Below are positions 32,674-39,107 of a stretch of 41,853 nt of DNA, in pieces. A model generated the notes under the pieces. That model was given only the letters and a program-made list of their open reading frames with translations, was not told the origin of the DNA and made no database searches. Position 1 is the stretch's first letter. Each line of letters starts with the position of its first letter. Origin of the DNA: JBOZRQ01 sp050789255 (GTDB lineage: Bacteria > Bacillota > Sulfobacillia > Symbiobacteriales > Symbiobacteriaceae); NCBI GenBank assembly GCA_050789255.1, contig JBOZRQ010000023.1, positions 1 to 41,853 on the forward strand. The letters run 5' to 3'. The position numbers and the translations under genes were made by a program.

Positions 32674-33345
32674 TTGCTTGCATTCTGGCTCTTTGACGGG
32701 CTTGACCAGGAGGAGCTGCGGCAGATCGAGGCCGTAGCAACCCAGCGCTGCGTAGAGGACGGAACGGTGCTCTTCCGGCGCGGCGACCCCACCCCCGCCC
32801 TCCACCTGGTGGAAAGCGGGGCGGTGAAGATCTACAGCATCACCCCGGACGGCGAGGAGCGGATCATCAGCCTGGTGGGACCCGGGGAGATCTGCGGGGA
32901 GATGGGCATCGTCGACTGCGCCCCCTCCGGCGCCTGGGGTCAGGCCATGGGCCGCACCTGCTTCCGGGAGATCCCAGCCCCGGCCTTCGAGCGGCTGATG
33001 CTGACCCACCCGGCGATCTGCCTGAAGGTCTGCCGGGTCCTGGTCGCCAAGCTCCGCCAGGCCGGGCGCCAGATCGACGAGACGCTCTTTCTGACCTCCC
33101 GCCAGCGGGTCCTGAGCCAGCTGCTGCGCCTGTTGGAGCAGATGGGGCGCCCCGACCCGGGCGGCGGCGTACGCATCCCGGTCAAGCTGACCCACCAGGA
33201 GATCGCCCTTCTCGCTGGCACCTCCCGGGAGACCGTGACCCGGCTCCTCTCCGACCTCCAGTCCCGGGGGCTCCTGACCATCGTCGACCGTCAGATGGTC
33301 TTCAGTAATGTGCAGGGCCTGCGCGACCTCAGTCCCGAATCGTAA
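32674..33345 (+). CDS. Crp/Fnr family transcriptional regulator
   Basis: This 223-aa regulator starts at TTG 32674, preceded by AAAGGAG. The N-terminal cyclic-nucleotide-type beta-roll (about 5-115) has the usual glycines (VESGAVKIYSITPDGEER and LVGPGEICGEMG), but the following stretch (CAPSGAWGQAMGRT) does not match the cAMP phosphate-binding cassette, so the ligand is open. It lacks the cysteine set of oxygen-sensing Fnr. The long dimer helix is followed by a winged HTH with LTHQEIALLAGTSRETVTRLL (about 170-192). It is divergent from the EamA-anSME-sulfatase run and may control both itself and that run. Confidence 0.92.
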   Translation: MLAFWLFDGLDQEELRQIEAVATQRCVEDGTVLFRRGDPTPALHLVESGAVKIYSITPDGEERIISLVGPGEICGEMGIVDCAPSGAWGQAMGRTCFREIPAPAFERLMLTHPAICLKVCRVLVAKLRQAGRQIDETLFLTSRQRVLSQLLRLLEQMGRPDPGGGVRIPVKLTHQEIALLAGTSRETVTRLLSDLQSRGLLTIVDRQMVFSNVQGLRDLSPES

Positions 33346-33727
33346 CCATGGTCCCCAACGGCACCATATCGAAGAGTTCCTCCACATCCTCGGGATACAT
33401 CCGCACACAGCCGTGCGTGATGTACCCACCGATGGAGCTGGGATTATTCGTACCGTGGATGCCGTACTTGCTGCCGCCCGTGTTCCCCACGCTGAGCCCG
33501 AGCCAACGGCTGCCCAGGGGGTTCGCAGGGTCGCCGCCGGGGATCGTCTCCCCGGTCTCGGGGTTGGTCCACGATGGATCCACGATCTTCACCACAATGG
33601 AGAACGTCCCCACCGGGGTGATATCCGACGTGCGCCCCGTCGCCACCGGGTACTCCCGGATCACCTGGCCGTTCTCGTACAGGTAGAGCTTGTTTTCGGC
33701 CTTGTCGATCAGGATGCGCATCGGCAT
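33329..33727 (-). CDS. L,D-transpeptidase (YkuD domain)
   Basis: This 132-aa protein is essentially a bare YkuD domain. The family opening (RILIDKAENKLYLYENGQ) leads to YPVATGR, TPVGTFSI and the catalytic region: YGIHGTNNPSSIG followed by THGCVRM, with the nucleophile Cys in HGCVRM. L,D-transpeptidases make 3-3 peptidoglycan cross-links or attach proteins to the wall outside the cell. No signal peptide, LysM or membrane anchor is visible, so how it reaches the wall is unclear. GAAAGGGG lies before the ATG. The 3' end overlaps the convergent Crp/Fnr gene by 17 bp. Confidence 0.92.
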   Translation of the reverse strand: MPMRILIDKAENKLYLYENGQVIREYPVATGRTSDITPVGTFSIVVKIVDPSWTNPETGETIPGGDPANPLGSRWLGLSVGNTGGSKYGIHGTNNPSSIGGYITHGCVRMYPEDVEELFDMVPLGTMVTIRD

Positions 33728-33756
33728 CCGTCTCGCCCCTTTCCCGAGCCAATGCT

Positions 33757-33789
33757 AAAAGCAGGGGTCGCCATCACGGCGGCCCCTGC
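33757..33789 (-). terminator. Terminator of the ABC importer operon
   Basis: A 12-bp stem (33761-33772 with 33778-33789, one G-U pair) has a 5-nt loop and on the minus strand is followed by TTTT. It begins 4 nt after the ATPase gene stop. Confidence 0.85.
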
Positions 33790-33793
33790 TACT

Positions 33794-34534
33794 TTATGCG
33801 GCGATCTGCAAAGCCGACAGAAGCTCCTCCCGCAGCGCTGCAAACCGGGCGTCGCTGCGGCTCCGGGGCCGGTCCAGCTCCAGCCCCACCTCCCGGATGA
33901 TCTGCCCGGGCCGGTGGCTCATGACGAAGACCCGGTCGGCCAGGTAGAGCGCCTCGTCAATATCGTGGGTAATGAGCAGCACGGTCTTGCCGGAACCCTG
34001 CCAGAGCCTCAGCAGCTCGTTCTGCATGGTCAGGCGGGTCATGGCGTCGAGCGCACCGTAGGGCTCATCGAGCAGGAGCACCTCGGGGTCGACCACGAGC
34101 GCCCGTGCGATGGAGGCCCGCTGCCGCATGCCGCCGGAGAGCTGGTGCGGGTGGTACTGCTCGAACCCCCGCAGCCCGACCTTCGCCAGCACCTCGCTCA
34201 CCCGCTCCCGCCGCTCGGCCTTGGCTACCCCGGCGAGCTCCAGGCCCAGGCCCACGTTCTGGGCCACCGTACGCCAGGGGTACAGGGCGTGCTCCTGGAA
34301 GATCAGCATCCGGTCGGGGCTGGGCCCGGTCACCGGCTTGCCGTTTACCCAAACGACGCCGCCTTCGGGGCGCTCCAGGCCCGCCACCATGCGCAGCACG
34401 GTGGACTTGCCGCAGCCCGAGGGCCCAACGATCGCTGCGAACTCGCCCTTCTGAACCTGCAGGCTGATACCCTTGAGCACCTGGAGCTCCCCGAAGCGCT
34501 TGCTGACGCTATCTACGATGATCCCGTCGCTCAT
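33794..34534 (-). CDS. ABC transporter ATP-binding protein (SsuB/TauB/NrtD-like)
   Basis: This 246-aa ATPase has Walker A GPSGCGKST (about residues 37-45), Q-loop FQEHALYPW, signature LSGGMRQRASIARAL, Walker B VLLLDEPYGALD and the switch His in LITHDIDEAL. The family opening (SKRFGELQVLKGISLQV) and DEALYLADRVFVMSHRPG are typical of nitrate/sulfonate/taurine-type importers. It energises import through the permease encoded upstream, whose stop overlaps this start by 4 bp (ATGA). The substrate is not determined; an alkanesulfonate fits the family, but aromatic or pyrimidine ligands are also known. Confidence 0.93.
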   Translation of the reverse strand: MSDGIIVDSVSKRFGELQVLKGISLQVQKGEFAAIVGPSGCGKSTVLRMVAGLERPEGGVVWVNGKPVTGPSPDRMLIFQEHALYPWRTVAQNVGLGLELAGVAKAERRERVSEVLAKVGLRGFEQYHPHQLSGGMRQRASIARALVVDPEVLLLDEPYGALDAMTRLTMQNELLRLWQGSGKTVLLITHDIDEALYLADRVFVMSHRPGQIIREVGLELDRPRSRSDARFAALREELLSALQIAA

Positions 34535-35310
34535 GCGGCCTCACCCCCATCCGTACTGCGCCAGTGGAGCAGGCGGCGCTTGATCTGCTCGAGGACCAGG
34601 TGGTCCACCAGGACGGCGATCCCGCCGATGAAGAGGATGCCGATCAGCACGCCCTTCATGTCGCCCAGGTCGCCGGCGTACTTGATCGAGAAGCCTAAGC
34701 CCGCGCCGGCGCTGAGCACCATCTCCCCGGAGATCAGCGAGCGCCAGGCGTTGCCGAAGGCGACCTGGGCGCCGGTGATCAGCGCCGGGACCGTCTCGGG
34801 CAGGTAGACCTTGGCGAGCAGTTGCCAACGGGAGGCCCCCATCACCCGGGCTAGCTCCAAGTGGGTCCGGCTCACCCCCTCGGTGGCGTTCATGACGCTC
34901 AGCGCCATCGGGAAGAAGGAGGCGATGGTGATCATGATGATGATCGGCACGGTGCCGAAGCCCAGCAGGATCATCAGGAACGGCGCCCAGGTGATCGGGG
35001 GCACCGCCTGCAGGATCGAGATCAAGCCCCGCAGATAGACGGCGAAGCCTCGGAACAGGCCGGCCAAAAGCCCCAGGGCGGCGCCCAGGAAGCAGGCCAG
35101 CGGGTAGGCGATGCCAAAGCGGAAGAGGCTCTGACGCAGCCCGGCGAGGAACTCGGCCTGGCGCACCACCTTGGTGAGGCGAGCCAGCGTTTCGGGAATC
35201 CCGGGCAGCAGGTAGGAGGGCAGCATCCACGCTGCCACCTGCCAGAGCGCCAGCAGCGTGACAATCGCTGCGATGTAGGAGAGCCGGCCGCGCCAGACTC
35301 GGTACGTCAT
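34531..35310 (-). CDS. ABC transporter permease (SsuC/TauC-like)
   Basis: This 259-aa permease has six or so membrane helices. The BPD_transp_1 signature with the EAA loop is visible as LARVMGASRWQLLAKVYLPETVPALITGAQVAFGNAW. The opening (TLLALWQVAAWMLPSYLLPGIPETL) and the family stretch AVPPITWAPFLMILLGFGTVP confirm the SsuC group. It forms the membrane channel of the importer encoded by this three-gene operon. CGAGGGG lies 8-9 nt before the ATG. Confidence 0.93.
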   Translation of the reverse strand: MTYRVWRGRLSYIAAIVTLLALWQVAAWMLPSYLLPGIPETLARLTKVVRQAEFLAGLRQSLFRFGIAYPLACFLGAALGLLAGLFRGFAVYLRGLISILQAVPPITWAPFLMILLGFGTVPIIIMITIASFFPMALSVMNATEGVSRTHLELARVMGASRWQLLAKVYLPETVPALITGAQVAFGNAWRSLISGEMVLSAGAGLGFSIKYAGDLGDMKGVLIGILFIGGIAVLVDHLVLEQIKRRLLHWRSTDGGEAA

Positions 35311-35328
35311 GGGCGATCCCCCTCGGGT

Positions 35329-36372
35329 TTAGTGGGCGTGAGCGGGCTGCTTCTTCTGCCAGGTCAGGTCGAGGATCTTGCTGACGTCGACCTTGGTCTG
35401 GATCAGGCCCTGATCCTGCATGATCTTGACGACCTCATCCATGCGCTTGATCTCAGCGTCGTTGATATCCCAGTGGAACATCTGCGACTCGATCGCCTTC
35501 TGGATGACGTTGACCGCGGGGACCTGGGCGCCCGTCGGGCTGGTCAACTGCTCCTCCTGCACGAAGCGCTTCCAGATCAGGCCGGCGGCCTCCTTGGGCT
35601 GCTTCTGCATCATCTCCATCGCCTGGCGCTGGGCGTCCAGCAGGCGGTCGATCGCCTCGCGGTCCTCGGCCAGCTGCTTGCCGGAGGTGATGACCACCAT
35701 GCAGGGGAACGGCCAGACCTTGCCGATCTCGTAGATGGCGCTGACTTCGGTGGTGGCGGTGGCGATGGACTCGTAGGGCTCGAAGACGAAGGCTGCATCG
35801 ACCTGCCCGGCCTTCAGCGACTGGACGGCCACAGCGGGGTCGACGTAGACCATGTTGACATCCTTGGGGGTCAGGCCCGCCTGCGGCAGCACCACGCCGT
35901 TCAGCACGATGTCGGCGGTGGAGCCCTTCTGCTGGGAGGCCACCTTCTTGCCCTTCAGGTCGGCCACGGTCTTGATGCCGCTGCCCTTCTTGACCAGGAT
36001 GGAGTGGTAGCCCATCTGCGCGCCGCCCACGACCTTGAGGTCGGCGCCCTTGTCGGCCCAGGAGACGGCGTTGGTGAAGCCCAGCACGCCCGCCTGGAGC
36101 TGCCCGGCGATGATCGCCTTGATCAGGTCGGTGCCGCTGCTAAAGAGCTTCAGCTCCACGTCGAGCCCCTGCTTTTCGTAGAAGCCGCCGTCCTTGGCCA
36201 ACATGGCCTGAGCGTCATCCATGACGTTGAGGTAACCAACCTGCAGCTTCTTGACCTGCCTGGGCGCTTCAGCGGCCGGAGTTTGGGCGGGCACCTTGGC
36301 GCCGCCACAGGCAGAGGCCACCATCGCAACCAGGAGAAGCGAGACCATGAGCCAGTGAGAACGCTTCATCAT
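35329..36372 (-). CDS. Substrate-binding lipoprotein (SsuA/NMT1-like)
   Basis: This 347-aa lipoprotein has signal LMVSLLLVAMVASACGG with lipobox VASAC (Cys22). The binding domain has the SsuA/NMT1 layout: VGYLNVMDDAQAMLAKDGGFYEKQGLDV, ALIAGQLQAGVLGF-like FTNAVSW, TVADLKGKKVASQQKGSTADIVL, and VDAAFVFEPYES. It captures substrate outside the membrane and hands it to the permease. It starts at one of two adjacent ATGs (36372 or 36369) after GGCGGGGG. It is the first gene of the operon, with a good promoter upstream. The substrate is probably a sulfonate-like, aromatic or pyrimidine compound; the sequence does not decide. Confidence 0.92.
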   Translation of the reverse strand: MMKRSHWLMVSLLLVAMVASACGGAKVPAQTPAAEAPRQVKKLQVGYLNVMDDAQAMLAKDGGFYEKQGLDVELKLFSSGTDLIKAIIAGQLQAGVLGFTNAVSWADKGADLKVVGGAQMGYHSILVKKGSGIKTVADLKGKKVASQQKGSTADIVLNGVVLPQAGLTPKDVNMVYVDPAVAVQSLKAGQVDAAFVFEPYESIATATTEVSAIYEIGKVWPFPCMVVITSGKQLAEDREAIDRLLDAQRQAMEMMQKQPKEAAGLIWKRFVQEEQLTSPTGAQVPAVNVIQKAIESQMFHWDINDAEIKRMDEVVKIMQDQGLIQTKVDVSKILDLTWQKKQPAHAH

Positions 36373-36393
36373 TCTGTTACCCCCGCCTTCTTT

Positions 36394-36416
36394 ATTCCGA
36401 GTATTCCCATCGGAAT
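36394..36416. promoter_or_regulatory. Operator-like dyad in the ABC operon leader
   Basis: ATTCCG (36394-36399) and CGGAAT (36411-36416) form a perfect inverted repeat around 11 nt. It falls between the -10 box and the start codon of the binding-protein gene, about 13-35 nt after the expected transcription start, where a repressor would act. Confidence 0.45.
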
Positions 36417-36435
36417 GTATACTATTGCTTGGCTA

Positions 36436-36465
36436 ATCATACGCCCCGGCGGGCAATGCTGTCAA
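36436..36465 (-). promoter_or_regulatory. SigA-type promoter of the ABC importer operon
   Basis: On the minus strand, TTGACA (36465-36460), an 18-bp spacer and TATGAT (36441-36436) give a near-consensus housekeeping promoter about 65 bp before the lipoprotein start. Confidence 0.75.
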
Positions 36466-36480
36466 CTCCCCCTCCGGACA

Positions 36481-36527
36481 GAAAAATGAAGCCCCCGTTT
36501 TCCCCCGCAAGGAAAAAGGTGGCTTCA
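36481..36527 (-). terminator. Hairpin terminator between divergent genes
   Basis: TGAAGCC (36487-36493) pairs with GGCTTCA (36521-36527), and inside it CCGTTTTCC pairs largely with GGAAAAAGG. On the minus strand the hairpin is followed by TTTTTC (36486-36481). It lies directly upstream of the ABC promoter and in the leader of the Lgt-like gene, with no upstream minus-strand gene to terminate. Confidence 0.6.
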
Positions 36528-36577
36528 CTTTCTAGCAGAACTATTTACCTAAGTGTGTCGCTAGGGAAGGTGAGCGC

Positions 36578-37339
36578 TTGCAGTTCCCGGTCCTGATCCC
36601 CCTGGGCCCCTGGTCGCTCCATCCGCACACCCTCTTCGAAAGCCTGGGCTACTTCCTGGCCGCCCGGCTGTTCTGGGGGATGCGCAAACGTACCCCCGAC
36701 CCCGTCCCGATTGCCAACCGCATCTGGGCCATCGCCGGGGCGGCGGCGGGCGGGGCGCTCGGCTCCAAGCTGCTCTTCTTGTTTGAGGACCCCGCGCAGA
36801 CCCTGACGCACCTCGGCAATCCGCTTTATCTGTTCGGCGGCAAGACCATCGTCGGCGGGCTGCTGGGCGGGCTGATCGGGGTCGAGTTCGTCAAGGCGCG
36901 CATCGGGGAGCGGCAGTCCACGGGCGATCTCTTCACCCTGCCGCTCTGCCTGGGCCTGGCGATCGGGCGAATCGGCTGCTTTTTGACCGGCCTCGCCGAC
37001 AACACCCACGGCATTCCGACCACACTTCCATGGGGCGTCGACTTCGGCGATGGTGTGCCCCGACATCCCACGCAGCTCTATGAGATCGCCTTCCTGCTGG
37101 TGTTAGCGGGCTGGCTGCTCTGGCGGCGGCGCCTGCCACACCAGAACGGGGATCTATTCAAGGGGTTTATGATCGGGTACCTCGCCTTCCGCTTCCTGGT
37201 GGAGTTTGTCAAGCCATACCCGGCGCCCTATCTGGGGCTAGCGGCGACCCAGGCGGCGTCGCTGCTGGGGCTCATCTACTACCGTCGAGATGTGTTCCGG
37301 GTCTTCTTCCCGAGGAAAGGGGTTGCCATAGATGGCTGA
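36578..37339 (+). CDS. Lgt-family protein (prolipoprotein diacylglyceryl transferase-like)
   Basis: This 253-aa protein with about seven hydrophobic segments starts at TTG 36578 after GGGAAGGTGA. Lgt transfers diacylglycerol from phosphatidylglycerol to lipobox cysteines. Family features include the N-terminal HPHTLFESLGYFLAARLFW, GGKTIVGGLLGGLIGVE, GRIGCFLTGLADNTHG (Lgt signature region, usually GRxGNFxN) and HPTQLYE. The signature departs from the norm: Cys and Leu-Thr replace Asn and Ile-Asn, so it may be a paralogue with another lipid substrate. It overlaps the radical SAM gene by 8 bp. True Lgt function is possible, since the window encodes lipoproteins, but the operon partner suggests lipid remodelling. 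Confidence 0.82.
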   Translation: MQFPVLIPLGPWSLHPHTLFESLGYFLAARLFWGMRKRTPDPVPIANRIWAIAGAAAGGALGSKLLFLFEDPAQTLTHLGNPLYLFGGKTIVGGLLGGLIGVEFVKARIGERQSTGDLFTLPLCLGLAIGRIGCFLTGLADNTHGIPTTLPWGVDFGDGVPRHPTQLYEIAFLLVLAGWLLWRRRLPHQNGDLFKGFMIGYLAFRFLVEFVKPYPAPYLGLAATQAASLLGLIYYRRDVFRVFFPRKGVAIDG

Positions 37340-38768
37340 CCGAGTTCGGCCCTACCTGTTCTATGATGTGGCGATCTCGATCTGCTCGACCTGCTATCGG
37401 AAGGTCGAGGGCAAGATCATCTTTCAGGATGGGAACGTGTACATGCTCAAGCTCTGCCCGGAGCACGGCCGGGAGAAGGTGCTGCTGGCGGACGACATCG
37501 ATTACTACAAGCGCTCCCGGGAGGTCTTCATCAAGCCGCCGGAGCAGCCCAATCACTACAACACCCCCATCAAGTACGGCTGCCCGTATGACTGCGGGCT
37601 CTGCCCCGACCACGAACAGCACTCCTGCCTGAGCCTGATCGAGGTGACGGACGCCTGCAACCTGGAGTGCCCGATCTGCTACGCCGAGAGCAGCCCCAAG
37701 CGGCAGCGCTTCCGCAGCCTGGAGCACATCGAGCAGATGATGGACGTGGTGGTACGCAACGAGCGGGAGCCCGACGTGGTGCAGATCTCCGGCGGCGAGC
37801 CGACCATCCACCCGGACTTCTTCGCCATCTTGGATGCTGCCAAGCGGCGCCCGATCAAGCATCTGATGGTCAACACCAACGGCATCCGGGTCGCCCGGGA
37901 GCGGGAGTTCGCCCGCCGGTTGGCCGATTACATGCCGGGGCTGGAACTCTATCTGCAGTTCGACTCCTTCGAGCGGGATGCCCTGATGGAGCTGCGGGGC
38001 GCCGACCTGCGCCAGGTGCGCCAGCAGGCCATCGAGCACTGCAACGAGTTCGGCATCTCCGTCACCCTGGTCGTCACCTTGAAGAAGGGGCTGAACGACC
38101 ACGAGGTCGGCAAGATCATCGACTGGGCCGTAACCCAGCCCTGCATACGGGGCGTCACCTTCCAGCCGATTCAGGCCGCCGGGCGGCTGGAGCAGTTCGA
38201 CCCCAGCCGGGACCGCCTGACCCTGACCGAGGTCCGGCGGCGCATCCTGGAGCAGAGCAGTCTGTTCCGGCCTGAGGACGTCATCCCCGTGCCCTGCCAC
38301 CCGGACAGCCTGGCCATGGCCTACGCCCTGAAGCTGGAGGGCCAAGTGATCCCGCTGACGGGGATGTTCCCGGCGGACGTGCTGATCAACGCCGGTCGGA
38401 ACACCATCGTCTACGAGCAGGATGCGGCCGTGCAGGAGTCGATTTTCAAGGTCTTCAGCACCAACCATTCGCCGGCGTCATCTGCAGGGAGCCTGCGGGA
38501 ACTGCTCTGCTGCCTCCCGCAGATCGATGCGCCCACGCTCACCTACGAGAACGTCTTCCGAGTGCTGATCATGCAGTTCATCGACGCCTATTCCTTCGAT
38601 GTCCGCAGCATCAAGAAGTCGTGCGTGCACATCGTGCACCCCGACGGCCGAGTGATTCCCTTCGACACGTACAACCTGTTTTACCGGGATGGTCTCGAAC
38701 AGAGCCGTCTGGCGCCGATTCGGCAGGCGCAGGGCCGGTTGATTCAGCTCGATCTCGAGGAGGTGTAG
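37332..38768 (+). CDS. Radical SAM protein resembling tetraether/membrane-spanning lipid synthase (COG1964)
   Basis: This 478-aa radical SAM enzyme has core cluster C109-x3-C113-x2-C116 (ACNLECPICYAES), preceded by the diagnostic cysteine block C84/C88/C91/C99 (GCPYDCGLCPDHEQHSC) and an N-terminal C18-x2-C21 plus C42 metal-site-like region. SGGEPTIHPDF follows. This layout matches archaeal MJ0619/Tes, which joins two lipid tails into tetraethers, and bacterial homologues linked to membrane-spanning lipids. The C-terminal part (CHPDSLAMAYAL and onward) continues the family pattern. It overlaps the Lgt-like gene by 8 bp, with AGGAAAGG upstream, and is 3 bp from the small membrane protein gene. 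The exact product is inferred; family members with other roles exist. Confidence 0.85.
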   Translation: MADRVRPYLFYDVAISICSTCYRKVEGKIIFQDGNVYMLKLCPEHGREKVLLADDIDYYKRSREVFIKPPEQPNHYNTPIKYGCPYDCGLCPDHEQHSCLSLIEVTDACNLECPICYAESSPKRQRFRSLEHIEQMMDVVVRNEREPDVVQISGGEPTIHPDFFAILDAAKRRPIKHLMVNTNGIRVAREREFARRLADYMPGLELYLQFDSFERDALMELRGADLRQVRQQAIEHCNEFGISVTLVVTLKKGLNDHEVGKIIDWAVTQPCIRGVTFQPIQAAGRLEQFDPSRDRLTLTEVRRRILEQSSLFRPEDVIPVPCHPDSLAMAYALKLEGQVIPLTGMFPADVLINAGRNTIVYEQDAAVQESIFKVFSTNHSPASSAGSLRELLCCLPQIDAPTLTYENVFRVLIMQFIDAYSFDVRSIKKSCVHIVHPDGRVIPFDTYNLFYRDGLEQSRLAPIRQAQGRLIQLDLEEV

Positions 38769-38771
38769 TCG

Positions 38772-39071
38772 ATGGCCGATCAACAACAGCCGCCGCGTCG
38801 CAATCCTGTGGTAGACGCGCTGCTGGGCTTTGTGGCGGCGCTGGGGGTTCTGCCCTTTGAGTTCCTGGCGATCCTGGTGACGGGCAGCCTCATGGAGGGC
38901 AGCGCGATCACGGTCTTTTGGGTCTTCATTCTGGCGGGCGTGGTTTACTTCGGGTTCTGGTTCTGGCTGGTCATCGCCAACCGGCGCACCGGCCTGCTGC
39001 CCGGTCTGATTGTCGGGGCTGCCCTGTGGGTTTTGCTGAGCACCGCCTGCTACCAACTGGCCTACATGTAA
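38772..39071 (+). CDS. Small membrane protein
   Basis: This 99-aa protein of unknown function has three predicted membrane helices (about 14-37, 45-68, 74-97) after a polar QQQPPRRNP N-terminus. GAGGAGGTG lies within the end of the radical SAM gene, 8 nt upstream, and only 3 bp separate the two genes, so it is translated from the same operon. It may help anchor or present lipid substrates to the radical SAM enzyme, but this is inference. A terminator follows. Confidence 0.8.
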   Translation: MADQQQPPRRNPVVDALLGFVAALGVLPFEFLAILVTGSLMEGSAITVFWVFILAGVVYFGFWFWLVIANRRTGLLPGLIVGAALWVLLSTACYQLAYM

Positions 39072-39074
39072 CAG

Positions 39075-39102
39075 AGAGCCCCGGGCAGACGCCCGGGGCT
39101 CT
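39075..39102. terminator. Shared terminator between convergent genes
   Basis: A perfect 12-bp stem (39075-39086 with 39091-39102) has a 4-nt loop and lies between the small membrane protein gene (+) and the GGDEF/HD-GYP gene (-). Both flanks are only weakly T-rich, so it may act in both directions. Confidence 0.7.
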
Positions 39103-39107
39103 ACGTA

